Shown: in pieces, positions 10,454 through 22,890 of the stretch | Layout: every line of letters begins with the position of its first letter | How positions within the stretch are numbered: position 1 is the stretch's first letter | Source of the DNA: Ostrinia nubilalis | Lineage: Eukaryota > Arthropoda > Insecta > Lepidoptera > Crambidae | Length of the DNA stretch: 64,000 nucleotides | Assembly (NCBI RefSeq): GCF_963855985.1 | Contig: NC_087100.1 | Location: 5,119,001-5,183,000 of the forward strand | Reading direction: 5' to 3' | Made by a program: the position numbers and the translations under genes | The notes under the pieces: generated by a model | Seen by the model: only the letters and a program-made list of their open reading frames with translations | What the model was told of the DNA's origin: nothing | The model's database searches: none

Positions 10454-11615
10454 TACGCGTAGGTGATGCTCGACGCGTACGCGCAATTAATTGTCAAAAG
10501 GAATCGATTGAAACTCAAAATCAGCATGTAAAACGCTAACCGCCATTTTTAATTATGTTATTAATCGACTCGTGTGAATCGGTAAACTGCTGATTTGTTG
10601 AAAACAAGTATTATTCGATTTTCGCGTCTTGAAATGTTGCATTTTTCATACAATATTTAAAATTTATTGTACGCAAAAATAACAACATTGCTTTTAAGGT
10701 TTTTTAATTTACTTTTATTCAGTGTTACTGATTCACATAAAGTTGATCGTAATGTAGAGTTTGTAGAGTTCTAACAATAAAAGTAAATAATGCATTTTTG
10801 TAGGAATCACAGTACCTTAGTATTATTAATTTTGGAAGGCAATATCAAGGCTACTTTGCTAAACTTATCAGACAAACGAGCTGTAAATAACTAAAAATAG
10901 ATAAAAAGTTTGCCACTAGATTTAGATTTAGCTTTACACCAAAATATTACAATTAACATTGCCCTTTATTTAAAAAAAACCCTAACAAATACTTTAAGAC
11001 TTATTCTTTGTAAATAATAAATTTAATAGCTGTGATATCCTGTTCTGTGTCCAACAAAAAAGAAAACATAATAAAAATCTCGCTTCTTTTTTCATTTGTA
11101 ATTATTATAATCTATAACTATTACATTTAACAAAAAAGGTTTTAGTTTATACTTACTATGTAATACTTATCTTTGTTGTGACTTATGACCACAACTTATT
11201 ATATCGTTAGTAAGAATTTGTTTTATTTCAATACTTACTTGAGTTAGGCCTTAATTATTGGAAAAAAATATTAATTATCGTCATAATTTCCTAACTAGTC
11301 TTAAGAAAATTGTACGTAAATGTAATAAAAATATTTATAGCTATAATTAAAGATATCTCAATGTATTTATTGTATGTATTAGTATCGTTTATGTGGAAAT
11401 AAGATCCTATGTGTAGAAATTAAACTTAATATTTTCGCGTTTGAAAAATTATGTATTTGTTATGTAATTAGTAGTGATGACAAGAAATAAATTAATGATT
11501 AAATGAATGGTTTTTACTTTAAAACCTGTTTGTTAACACGTTCAATCTCCTTTGTATTATTTTAGGAACATACTTATTTGGTTACCTATGCATTTCGTGA
11601 AATCAAAATATGAGA

Positions 11616-11635
11616 AATAAAGATTGAATAATAAA
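11616..11635 (+). promoter_or_regulatory. candidate polyadenylation signals
   Basis: There are two AATAAA hexamers, at 11616 and 11630, 14 bases apart, followed within 30 bases by T/G-rich sequence. This fits the 3' end of the RhoGEF transcript. Confidence 0.5.
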
Positions 11636-12235
11636 CACATCTTTGTGCTCAAGTTTTCAGTGCCTTTTTTCCCTAAAAATCTTATTAACTTAGCATAAGG
11701 TCGAAAACCAAATTGTCGAAATGTTAACCCTTTATAGTTACCCTGTCACCTGACAGTGATTTAATCCCAAAAGTAAACGTAAATAATGCATGTAACAGTT
11801 CTTGCATCTAAATAATGGTACTACAGGGAAGTGATTCTCAAATATTCGCTGAAAAAAGCCAGCTTTTCACGTTAAGGGCGCCCCAGGGATGGGCTTGAAG
11901 ACCCGCGTATTTCATCGCAACCGCACTATTTCATGGCAGTTATATAAAGAATTCTGCGTTAGTAGTTTTTACACCTCTAGATTTTGAAACAGGTGCGAAC
12001 AGGAAAGTAGCAGGAAAAGAAATATTCAGCTTCAGCATTCTGAAAGCATTCATCAGTAGATAAGAAATTCTAATTTTCTTTTTCGCCTAACGTAGTGATC
12101 ACATCCCCAGTCATGTTATATGACCGTATTGTTACGCTCTTCGTTACGCCTAGACAGAGTAACATTTGTGACAGTTTTAATTTCGAAAACGCTTCTCGGA
12201 GCGAATTACCTAATGCCAGTAGGTATCTCTTCGTT

Positions 12236-12575
12236 TCTGTATTTCGAAATATTATATTCGGTACAGATAGTAATTATCTGTGCCTAGGGGATTACATGCA
12301 CCGACTCAGTCCCTCGCGCTTTTGCTTAAACATCCCTTGAGCTGATTAAGTGAACGATAACAGTGGATCGTAACGGAGTGATCTTCCTTCCAGAAGCTCT
12401 TAGTTATCGTATTTCGAAGAATCAAAATGAACACGAAATGTTTTATCTGGCATAGTCAAGGAAATCCTTCGGGTATTATTATCTGCGCCTAGGGGTTAAC
12501 ATGCACCGACAGTCCCGCGCTTGTGGTGAACACCTAATTAAACATCCCTAGGGCTGGTTACGTAAACGATAACCT
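12236..12575. repeat. diverged direct duplication
   Basis: Sequence at 12271-12362 recurs at about 12476-12572. Shared blocks include ATCTG(T/C)GCCTAGGGG, ACATGCACCGAC, AAACATCCCT and GTAAACGATAACC. A shared GTATTTCGAA lies at 12238 and 12408. No function was identified. Confidence 0.6.
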
Positions 12576-12877
12576 TTACATTAAACGACGGAACATTTTC
12601 GGAGTTTCCGGGTTATGTAGCGTTAATTTTTGGGTAAAATTTTTATTCTGTTTTTGGGAGGTGATTGAATTTTCACTTGATTGCCTCTTACATTTTTATA
12701 GGGACGTTATATAATAGGCTATGCGTTCTTTATATTCCACGAAACAAACTTGCTTTCATTGTATTTTAAATAATTTTAATCTTTACAATAGGTAGTTGAC
12801 TGAGAAACATAGGTACGGTTCGAGGAATAGTTTAGGTGCGCTTCATTAAGTATGTCTTAAAATGGGTGCATTTTGAG

Positions 12878-13755
12878 TAGGGTTTCTGATTTCTCGACTT
12901 ATTTTTTTTCTCGAGTTTCGGGAATTCTCGAGGCCAAAGTCTCGAGTTTTCTCGGGTCTCGAGTCTTTTAATTAAAACTGTTGAAATCGGTTGAAATTTA
13001 ATAAAAACACGGGTTTTTATTAATTTTATAATGTGTCTGGGTTATAATCAATAATACTGTAAAGTTTCAACAAAATCCGTTCAGTAGTTTTTGCGTGAAA
13101 GAGTAACAAACATCCAGACATCCACACAAACTTTCGCATTTATAATATTAGTAGGATAATTATAACTTAGTAATTAACTAAAGGAACAAAAGTCATAAAG
13201 TCGCGTGTACTTTAAGGATTAATAACCATAAATATCTGGAGCTCCAATTGAATCACTTGTTTTCCAAAGAACACAAGTCCAAATTAATTGAAAAATTACG
13301 ATAATAAACCTACATTTACAAACAAAAAAAACTTTTAAATAAATTTTTAAACTTAAAGATAAAGACTTGAATAAACGTATTTACGAGTACCTAAACTAAC
13401 AGATAGTTAACGAAAAAAAATTCAGTCTTTAAATCAGTCAGTTATACAAACATAATAAAATATAGCATACTCGTAGGTGAACATTATTAGTTTCGGTTAA
13501 GATCATTACTTGCAAATCAAATTAGTTTAAAAAAAGGAAAGACTAGGCCAGTCTAAACGCAACGTTAACCTATTAAATAATTAAAAAACTTACTTTTGTC
13601 TAAGAAATAGGAGATAGAAATAGGCTTTCAAGAATATTAAAGCTTCAAAATCGAAACTCGAGAATTCTCGAGCTCCGGTAATTTTTTTCTCGTCTCGAAT
13701 GAAGCCAAATTTCTCGAGTTTTCTCGAGTTCGAGAAAGCTCGAGCAGAAACCCTA
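12878..13755. mobile_element. hAT-like non-autonomous element with 8-bp duplication and CTCGAG arrays
   Basis: The termini are TAGGGTTTCTG and CAGAAACCCTA, directly flanked by the 8-bp duplication ATTTTGAG (12870-12877 and 13756-13763), as hAT transposons make. Subterminal zones carry at least eight copies of the palindrome CTCGAG, often as TCTCGAGTTTTCTCGAG. The interior is A+T-rich with no transposase frame, and it contains a fragment of another dispersed repeat at about 13000-13158. Confidence 0.85.
13000..13158 (+). repeat. dispersed lepidopteran repeat fragment nested in the hAT-like element
   Basis: It contains AAATCCGTTCAGTAGTTTTT followed by GCGTGAAAGAGTAACAAACA and the tail TTTATAATATTAGTAGGAT, a very common lepidopteran repeat end. 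A related core is at about 40430-40480. The class is uncertain. Confidence 0.6.
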
Positions 13756-13807
13756 ATTTTGAGGAATACCTCTGCCAATCAATATGGGTTTACACTTTTA
13801 TAAAATA

Positions 13808-13876
13808 TTTTTTATGTGACAGGAGGCAAACGAGCAAATGGATCACCTGATGGTAAGTGATTACCGTCGCCCACAT
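13808..13876 (-). mobile_element. CR1/jockey-type LINE 3' tail fragment
   Basis: It carries the 70-bp motif TGTGACAGGAGGCAAACGAG ... GGTAAGTGATTACCGTCGCC. The same motif ends the long LINE at 62690-64000, so this is a strongly 5'-truncated copy with its tail at the lower coordinate. Confidence 0.75.
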
Positions 13877-14294
13877 ACATTTTATAAAATATAATTAGCT
13901 CATGTTAAGTGAGCTATGTTCTTCATGATTATAGACATAAGTACTTGGAATAGAACCCCGCAAGTGCTACAAGGCGGATACTAACGCACCTAATTATAAC
14001 ATCTTTCGCTCCCGGGGGTTACATAACGAAGGATTAGTTTAAGCGACGGATCATGCGAGATTATTAATTTCGGGTTAATTTCTACGGCAATCCTGCGGGT
14101 TTAAGCTGAATTTCCCATAAATTCCCTCTCGCATATGAAATACTGGCATAAGCGAAATCTAATAATTGACCTGAAAATCAGCGCCGTATGTGAAATTAAA
14201 AAGATAAGGAATTGAAAGTAAGTAGTTTTTCGTTCAACATTTGGTTGGTTACTATAACTATTGGGGGTGACAGAAATCGCCTTCCTATCTTATA

Positions 14295-14446
14295 AAGCCT
14301 GGTTCAGACAGCGATAATCGCGCGATAGCTGGGCAGTTCTTGCAAATTTTACATCAAACTTTAACCGCAGGGTTATTGCCTCAGTGCATCGCCAATGAGA
14401 GTCACACAGAAACCACGCGGCTATCGCACTTGTATCAACCAGGCCT
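14295..14446. mobile_element. MITE-like inverted-repeat element
   Basis: The left end AAGCCTGGTTCAGACA...GCGCGATAGC pairs with the right end GGCTATCGCACTTGTATCAA...CAGGCCTT. It is about 150 bp and its right end abuts the next element. Confidence 0.6.
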
Positions 14447-14582
14447 TGAGCTGCCACACTGGCAAATTGCAAGCGTTTTCAAAGCGGAGCGGCGAATACG
14501 CTGCGCAACGTTTCCGCCTAGAGTTTGCGCCTCGTCTTTCGCTTTGAAATCGCTGCAATCCGCCAGTGTGGCAAGGCCCTAA
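14441..14582. mobile_element. MITE-like inverted-repeat element
   Basis: The left end GGCCTTGAGCTGCCACACTG matches the reverse complement of the right end (CCAGTGTGGCAAGGCC), with further pairing of the ATTGCA.GCG block. It adjoins or shares bases with the preceding element. Confidence 0.65.
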
Positions 14583-15792
14583 GTGTTCACCAGTTAGCGC
14601 TCCTATCATAGTCACCAGCGTACCTTCCTCCATAGAGGCGTTACTTTTGTATAATATTTTCATAGGAAATTGTTCCTATTTTCTCTTAACATCAATAATC
14701 CTGTTCTTACAACAGTTAACCTTTGCTCCACTTCCAACTCCATGGACGTAACAATTATGTCAAACTTATTCCTTGTACAAATTTTCAAAAACACGCTTTC
14801 ATCCACTTTACCTCCATTATCATAACTCCAGCTAGCTTTTATTGCAATAGAATAAAGTTCACAATTAACTTAAAAAGATTTCGCCAACGGTAAAGTTAAG
14901 TTGGTGCACGTCGCGGAAGAGACAAGTTTCTAATTACACGTTTCAAAGTTTATTAGTTAGGAGCGCTGAAGTTTTAATCAAATGTTCACCGACTATTGAC
15001 TCTTCTTAATTTGGTTCACCTGGTTTTCCGATCTTGATTAATAGGGCTGAGTTTTGTGCCATCATCCAAAGTTTTCTTCCGTGGTACATGTGTTGAAAGC
15101 GTACAAACAATTTGTAATTTCGTATGTCTCGTATAATGCAAACAGCCAAGGAAAAAGATAAATACGAGTGTCTGCCTTTAGCTTTCAGTTGGCTCAGCTG
15201 GCCTTAGATTTTAAGGACTTTAAGTTATGAAGTAGTAGGTAGGTGAAAGAACAAAGCAGGTATACCTACTGCATTCACACCTGATGTAAAGTAATAGGTA
15301 TGCAGTTGAAGAGGATCGCATTATACCTAATGTTCAGGAAAGACAGCAGCAGGCAGTGAATTCCTATCAATATCAATTATTATTATTATGAAAATTGTAC
15401 AGGTTCTATAACCTTCGAAAAATCAAAGCGCCTAGACTCGATTCTGGTAAGTATTTCAATTCATTTCGATATACTCTTAGATACAAGCTTAACCTTCACA
15501 AATGTAGCTCAGACAGGACATTTTTATCAAATCAAATCACTCGAGGAGAAATTACTCATGAAATGAGCCGAAATATTCCCAATAAAAATGGGTGAATCAA
15601 AATTCGTACGTGTATCCCTCATGCTTACAAAATGGTTACGCTTAATAATGATAGAGTGATGCGGTGGGTTCTCCGAAGGGATTCTAGTTCCTAGAATATT
15701 TCTGAGCTAACGAACACACCCCTGTCATAAAAGCATGACAGCAAAACTATTTCTGGACATGTGGGAAAAAAGGCTTTAACGGGGGATAAGGT

Positions 15793-15879
15793 TTAAGGTT
15801 CGGCCAAACCAACGCATGCAGCCTACGTGCGCGATGGCGAACAGTAGGATCTGCACGCGTTGGTTTGGCCAACCCTTAA
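15793..15879. mobile_element. short MITE, about 87 bp
   Basis: TTAAGGTTCGGCCAAACCAA at the left pairs with TTGGTTTGGCCAACCCTTAA at the right. A solo relative (GCGATGGCGATCTGCACGCG) occurs at about 46548-46580. Confidence 0.7.
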
Positions 15880-16120
15880 GTCATGATAATCTTAAAAAAT
15901 CTACGCCCATTACGTCTTATAAGCCTTTAGTAGTTAACTGTCATTAAAAGGCGGTGACCACTCCATTATTTATTATTTATTTATTGAGGAAAACCAGGGT
16001 TTTACAGTGTAATTAATATCGGCAGTCATGATTATGCGAGGCGCCGCAGTGAAACCAAAAGAAGTCTAAGAGAATAAATAATAATAATTATAAACAATCA
16101 ATTCTGAAAATAAAGGTAGA

Positions 16121-16235
16121 TAAAGGTAGCAGGAAGGCGCTGTATGCAGGCCGCTACCAACCGTGCGATGTGGAAGTCATTGGGGGAGGCCTATGTTCAG
16201 CAGTGGACGTCCTATGGCTGAAATGATATAATTAT
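16121..16235 (+). mobile_element. RTE-type LINE 3' fragment
   Basis: On the + strand it translates as the C-terminal end of an RTE-type polyprotein (KVAGRRCMQAATNRAMWKSL then GEAYVQQWTSYG), followed by GGCTGAAATGATATAAT. It is 5'-truncated. Confidence 0.75.
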
Positions 16236-17040
16236 GAATTCTGAAAATGTGAACATTTATTATATCACAGTTTCCCTGTAAGAATTTGATAAGGAAAATT
16301 CTATATAAAGCATTTTAAAGAGCTTATTAATTAGTATTTTAAGCTGCTCTTGAGACTACTGAGCACATTTTTACTTCATCAAAACGTAGGATCCAATAAA
16401 TCAGAGTGATTTCCAATAACCGTTGAAGTTCCGAAGCTTGTAATAACATTCGGTTAATATTAACTCAAAATTATTCAAACACATTCGCTAGTTTAATATC
16501 TTCAAAGATAACAAACTGATGAAATTATTAACCGTGATCTAATAACCTTGAAAATTTGATTTAATAATTTAGTTTCGGTTCAGAACTATTACAATGTAAT
16601 TTGTAACTAGTCTGAGTGAAATTGGTAGACCAACACCTGGTAGTTCATGAAATGATATAGTGGGCCCATAATGTTCTAATTTTAAGTAGATAGGTACCTA
16701 CATAATGGATGCAAAAAATATTGAGTATTGATATTAAGTTCTCAGTAGGCAGTAATTAAGTCAGAGGTACGCTCAATCCTGTTGCAGATGTGTGGGTTAT
16801 TTTTTCTGAAAAATCTCGGTAAATTAGGTATTTTAAATGAAAATTACAAAACTCGAAATGTAATGTTTATTGTAGATTTTTCAGCCTCAAATCATTTTCA
16901 GAATGAGGTGGAGATAGTAATAAGGTGAATAAAAACTGCGTGTATTCTTTAGATCATGCTCATGTTAAAAAAAGTTCAGATATTATTTCATGATTTTATT
17001 GGCGTTTTACTCATCAAAATAATATCATAATATTTGAAAA

Positions 17041-17237
17041 TCTATATAAATAAAAATGAATTGTTGTTCGTTAGTCTGATTAAAACTCGAGAACGGCTGG
17101 GCCGATTGCGCTGATTTTGGTTTTAAAATGTTTGTCGTAGTCCAGGGTAGGTCTAGCTAACGGTGAGCAAATAAGGAAAAATTGCGATGGCTTATTTATT
17201 GCCTTTAAGGCGGAACAGAGTTCGCGGGGTCAGCTAG
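17041..17237 (+). mobile_element. non-autonomous Helitron fragment
   Basis: It starts TCTATATAAATAAAAATGAA, with ACTCGAGAACGGCTGGGCCG in the 5' half, and ends in GGGGTCAGCTAG. It is inserted between A and T. The 5' TC and 3' CTAG ends with a short GC-rich hairpin before the 3' end match the Helitron pattern known from Lepidoptera. There is no coding capacity. Confidence 0.75.
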
Positions 17238-17514
17238 TGTTCAATAAAATATTAACGCACATTTAGTTTAATAAGCCTTGTCGAACAATTGGAAGTAAAC
17301 AATAATAGCACCTTGGAACTTACAGGTTAACCCATAAACGTGGCGTTGCAAACTTGCGACTAAATTAATTAAAGGAAGAAAATTATACAACTTCAATAAT
17401 ACATTGGCAATTTAGTACTTAGTATCATGTATCGAACGCCTTACCAACCTTAGAGTACAGCGCCCTTAGGGGTTAATTTTAGGAGCTAAAATCGTCATAG
17501 ATGTTTTATTGCTG

Positions 17515-17640
17515 TGTAGCCAGGATCTACAGCTTAACTGCCAATAAAAACCGAACCAGTGAAGGTCAAGTTTGTCCCGGGAGAAAGTCTTCAACTGTCA
17601 TTGGACCCGCAGGTCGGCCGTAGTTAGGACAATGTGTTCT
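17515..17640 (+). repeat. dispersed repeat (GTAGCCAGGATCTACAGCTT family)
   Basis: It shares GTAGCCAGGATCTACAGCTT, ACCAGTGAAGGTCAAGTTTG, TCCCGGG and CAACTGTCATTGGAC with sequence at 52530-52625 and, in part, 61680-61935. It is a dispersed family of unknown class. Confidence 0.65.
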
Positions 17641-17891
17641 GTGGGGATTCTTGGATGGCTCAAACTTGAAGTGCAAGTGTGGTTTTGTTTCACAGTCGAC
17701 GAGGCACATGATGTCGTGCCCTGCGTACCCAGACAACTGCACGCAGGAAGTTTTATATGAAGGCTACTGACAACGCCACTCTTGTGGCTAAGTTTTGGGC
17801 TGACCCTGTGTAGGTTTGTTGTAGAAGTCTATACGACAAGAAGAAGATCGGACCCAGGTTCGGTTAAATGTAAAATCATGGTAAGTATACA

Positions 17892-18282
17892 TACAGGGTG
17901 TCCCAGAATGGGTGAATCAAACTGCTAGGGGAGGTAGCTCTACTAATGTACAATCCACAAAAATATGAAAAAAAAAAGCGCAAAGGACACAATTTTTTTT
18001 TTGAAAAAGTGAAAATAAATCAGCTTTGCCTAAGAAGTATTTGGCTATAATTGCTGCGTTTGAAGTTTATTTGTACTTTTTTCTTACTAATATTAATTGT
18101 ACATGATTGCTTTGTTTATCTGTAAACAAACTTTTGAAAATAATGACTAGATTTCGAGTTTAGAGCACTTGATTTAAAAAAAATCCGAACTCGAAATTTT
18201 TTTTTCATATTTTTTAGGGATTGTACATTAGTAGAGTTACCTCCCCTAGCAGTTTGATTAACCCATTCTTGGACACCCTGTA
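17892..18282. mobile_element. foldback element with ACAGGGTGTCC ends
   Basis: Long terminal inverted repeats of about 85 bp begin ACAGGGTGTCCCAGAATGGG on the left and end CCATTCTTGGACACCCTGTA on the right, with TA at the borders. The A-rich and T-rich inner ends face each other. A second element with ACAGGGTGT ends is at 60314-60589 but its inner sequence differs. TA borders suggest a Tc1/mariner-like mechanism. Confidence 0.75.
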
Positions 18283-21200
18283 TAGGTAGACATGGTGAAA
18301 CCGAATATTATATAGGTTTTAAAATCCCGTCATGTCTGCAGAGTGACTGGAATAATCTGTGTAACAAAGTTGTCAGTGGGTAACCGCCCCTGTTTCTCGT
18401 TGCAAACTTGGTTACCTACATAGTTCTGACAGAATTAAATCCGAGTTACTGAGGAGCAAAACAAACTTGTACAAGTATTGAGAGGTAGACAGGAGTTGTG
18501 TTTGTAATTTAGCGGTGAGAATTGCTGAAGAAATGTACTACTGAAGAATTGTGCGGATTAATGTGAACGTATATTTCGGTAAGAAAGTCAAGTTAAATAA
18601 TTAGGGCCGACCAATCTACTACGTATTTGTATACCATTTGCTCTAAAATTTCAGTTCATTGGTGACCATTTCACCTAATAAATGGTCAAAACATGCGGAT
18701 AGTCCACGGATTCACGGATAAAAGGCTTGTGTTGTTGCCTCCTAAAAGTAATAATAAAACACCTTAGCCCGGAAAAAGACACGTCCGTCTTTTTACCGTA
18801 TATTTTTTGTTTTCAACTTATTTTATTAAATAAGTTATAGATTTTCCCACAAATCATTGCGGTCTACAATACGGCTGCCGATCAATAGTTTACTTTATGG
18901 CTATATAAAATTCAAATTACAATATACTCCGTTGACCTTTTATCGGCTCAATAAAGTGGATGCCCACCGTAAAATTATTTTTATGCCCAACATCTTAGTA
19001 CAAGAGCCAGTAATCAATTTGGACATGTAACAAAAATGATATGAAATTAGCTTTTACACCTTCTTACTCCATCCTATTCAACTTGGCATCCTCAAGTTAA
19101 ACATATTATACAGCCTAATCGGACTTACATGAAGTTAAATTAAAATAGTTAGTTATATACTCACGGCTTGACTTTTCGGCTGCTATGCTGCAGCCGTAGT
19201 CACAAGCAGACTGTTTTATTTTAGTTGAAATGGAACGCGAAAGTTTAAAATCTTATATTACATGAAGTTGTCAAAGAGTAACATTTTTTTTCTAATAAGT
19301 AGTATGTTTCATTCGGAACTCTATGTTTTAAATTACAGTTATTTTAGTGTTGAAATCAAGTATCAAGTACTTTAAAATGGTAAGCCTTGTATTTAAGAAA
19401 GCTAACTTTTAGCCATCTCATGGTGGATAATATTATTCACTACGAGTATTATAATGCCTAAAATACATAGGTATTAGGTATACTTAAACTGTCCTGAATA
19501 TTTTAATCCCACTAGTTTAAATTCTTCAAGGACAATGGGTAGAACATAATGTCAGATACACGCTTCAGCTCTAGGCCTACTTCGGATATGTGAGCCAATG
19601 AAACAAAACTTCGACACTAAAACCGTACCGTAAAACAAATTTCCGTCATACATTAGAGGGAAATTCGGTCTACATTTCCCCAGCTTCCTTTGTACCGGTA
19701 TTTTTATTACTCAATCGGTAGCCCTGCGGTTTATAATCTCCAGAAATTCGGATGTCACCGGCATTTTAACATAAAAGAATTCAGGGCGTGGGAAATCTTT
19801 CTAAATAGTTGAGAGAAAATTCTTCGTCAAGTCAACGTTTGGAAAGAATGTTATGAGATATTTTAAAGTTTCTAAAGCTAATATGAAGAGACTTACAATT
19901 AGTAAGAGCACATAATAAGTTAGTGCTAAATTATTAAAATGAAAAAGAACTTGTTTAATTAGTACATTTAGTGGATAGGAATAGCAGTTTTAGACAGTGT
20001 AAGATTAAAAGAAATACGATTGAGTTACTTGACTCAAAAAAAATGTTTCGTCAAAAGAAAATCTCAACAAGCTTTACCTATCTACCAACAAAGACTAAAA
20101 TCACTACGAACAGAAATATTATGATAACTCAATAAATATCATAAACACTGAAGTTATAGAAAAAATACTAATGCAAGACGAAGCAGTACGCCACCCGCGC
20201 CGCGCCGTTTCGAATGGCTCTGAAAAAACAAAACAGCGCATCTGTAAAAACAAGATGATTGATAAAATAGGGAAAGCGGCAAATTGTTTTCCTTCCAAAT
20301 AATATAAATAAGTATTGTGTACAAAAATATCTTTAGTGTAGTATCTTTATAAAGCAATATCAAACACTTAAATAGCATTAATGTTCTAGGCGCACGTCTG
20401 GTTGAAAAGGGTTGGAAAGTGTTTCTATGAGTTTGAAGGTTTGGGTATAAAAACATGAATGATTTTGAAAACCATTTGGAGTGCCGTACAAACAAAATAA
20501 CTACCGAAGCAAAAGAAAAATGCGAACTCTAACAGGAAATCTATAATACTCGTATGATATGCCTTTTTAAAAACCTACCTATTTTTTTCAGAAAACCATT
20601 AAGCCAGTTAAAAGTGGTGTCGACAGACTTTGTTTCATAGTTTCAAAATTTCTGCGAACAATGTTTACGAGCAACAGATATTTCGGCGAAACGGGACCAA
20701 AGATTCCTGTCAATGCTTTTCTGCGAACGATTGCAACGTTAAAACCCTTTTGCTTTACCAAAAGTGGGAGGTTATGGTCGTATAAACACAAACACTACTT
20801 AAAGTCCTACGATTCTGCCACGTCTGTCTCAGAAACAACTGTACGGATTTTCATGCGGTTAACTAATAGATAGAGTGATTCATGAAGGTTCAGGAATGTT
20901 TAGGTGTATAATTTGTCAAGGACGTAAACATATTTTTATACCGACTACTACTAAAAAGGACGTGCGTGATAGTTTTTCTGTAGCAGGCCGATATACACGA
21001 GGAAAAACTAGTATTGTATACGTGTAAATAAACTTACGATTAACGTGAACAAAACAACAGCCTTCCGCAACATCTAACTGCTTAGTACATTAGGTTATCC
21101 TTGCGGACTTAATTCTGGAAATTTCCATCAGCAGTTGATGCGGGGAAATAAAACGAATGGCCGACTATATAGAGGGGGATGCTAACAAATAGTATGGGTT

Positions 21201-22740
21201 AATGCGCATTCCCTCTAAAGAGGATTCCCGTAATTAATACGTATGTGAGCGGGGCTTATCTCTTAAATAAAGCGGTAATAGTGGACGAAATTAGGAGATA
21301 GTTGACAGATCTTTAGACTTGATGGCCATTGAAGGGGTTATGGCTATTATTTAGATGGCAACCAGATATTTTCGGTTGAATAAGGTTAGTTAATTACTCT
21401 CAGTATTGATTTCAAACTATAGTCTTCGGATTGTCTTGATGAAGACATTTTTTTATCAGTAAATTAGCATTAATTAACACCTTTAAACAAAATTTTCTTC
21501 ATGCCAATTATGAAAATTAGTGCTGAGATAATCACGTAATGGCAATTATCAGCGTCTTTTTAACCGACTTCAAAAAAAGATGGGGTGTATGTAGGTACCT
21601 ACGTTTTTTTTATCTGTGTACTTACATGGGGCTGTGTAAAATGCTCACTAATTTACTGTTTTTTCATTCCCGTTTGCGTCCTGTTGCTGTCCGTATTAAA
21701 TTTTATACATAGTTCATCTATTTGATTGCTTTCAGTCGGTTGACTATCGTCAAAACTAAACGCAGTTCATACTTCGTAAAAAACTAAAAAAAAAAACTCT
21801 TTTATGTAAGTAGGCTTTAAAAAAGCACTTTTACACGTCCCAGTATTAACCCTACCACTGCTTCAGGACAATAAATTGGCAGCAGCGCAAGAAACTCAGA
21901 CACTATTGTCAGCCTCTTTTTCAAAGGTTTATAGGTTTTCAAAATACCTAGTTATAAATATTTATGCGAGCTAGGCAGTTACGCATCCCAAACATTTTTA
22001 TCTTTTAAATAATCATCGACTTTATAGTAAGCCCTTTTTCATTATCATATCGGATCACAAAGCTATCGGTAGGTATATATATAGAAATCTACTGAGGCCA
22101 GTTTTACTTGTGGTTGGTTGATGTGCCGAAGTGCAATCGCCTCCTATTGCAAACTTGTTCTAACGAAATGAAACTAAAATCAGCATTAATTTCAGTAACT
22201 TTACCATGAGTTTACATGAGTCGTAACCTCTAGGAAGCGCGTAAAATAATCTATACGATTTTAGTTCTTGAAAGTTGGTTGAACCACTGGGGGCGCTGTA
22301 CAATCTGTCATACATTTGTGTGCTTACCATGAGTTTACCTACATGAAACTCGCTACCAACTGCGTAAAAAAATTGCGGTGTAACTATCTAGCCACATATT
22401 TATTATGAAAATTGAAAGTATTAATAAATCTGCTCTTTTATAACACGATACTCCTTGAAAGCTTTCAGTAACTTAATAATGCTAAATTATTCTTCACTTG
22501 AGAGAAGGCTGACCTTTGCAAATTGAGTTTTGGAGATAAAATCCGATAATCCAATAATATCTCTCAAGACTTTCAAGAACTGTCAAACTATAGATACAAC
22601 TAAGAAATTATAGGTATGAGTAATATTAATAATTAAAGCAATGACCGTGCCCATGAATACGTATGTACCTATTTAGTACCTACCTACATGTAAGTATCAC
22701 AAGCATGTTTACAAAAGTACACGTTAACTTAAAAATGTTA
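18283..22740. other. A+T-rich intergenic DNA, no gene recognised
   Basis: No frame here has recognisable domains. All long frames overlap stop-rich, A+T-biased sequence. A small hairpin (TAGAGGGGGATGC / GCATTCCCTCTA) lies at 21170-21220. A weak LINE-like stretch is at 21840-21910 and a dispersed-repeat fragment at 22190-22370. Confidence 0.55.
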
Positions 22741-22741
22741 A

Positions 22742-22890
22742 CAGCATTGTTGTGTTCCGGCAGTTAGAGGTAAGATAGCCAGTTCCTCCGTGGTTGAGGA
22801 TTTCGGGTGAAGCTCGCTTCCACCTTCGGCCTGATCATCACTTACCATCAGGTGAGATACAGGCCAAGAGCTTCCTCGGTGTGGATAAAA
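22742..22890 (+). repeat. SINE-like repeat, copy 1
   Basis: It starts GTGTTCCGGCAGTTAGAGGT and continues through CCAGTTCCTCCGTGGTTGAG, a TTCGGCCTGATCATCACTTA block and CAGGCCAAGAGCTTCCTCGG. It ends GTGTGGATAAAAAC in an A-rich tail. Other copies are near 23515, 45045, 54716 and (reverse) 45555. Confidence 0.75.

Larger units (their letters stand above)
9876..11660 (+). other. RhoGEF 3' UTR (inferred)
   Basis: The region after the stop is A+T-rich with no open frame. Two AATAAA signals at 11616-11621 and 11630-11635 are followed by a T/G-rich stretch (CTTTGTGCTCAAGTTTTC), fitting a polyadenylation site near 11650. An earlier AATAAA near 11484 could serve a shorter form. The proximal part holds repeated pyrimidine-rich motifs (see the separate entry). 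Confidence 0.55.

Noticed and set aside
20154..20495. Open frame of 113 codons on -
   Set aside because: It is Phe/Leu-rich, as expected from A+T-rich DNA read in this frame. No motif or gene context.
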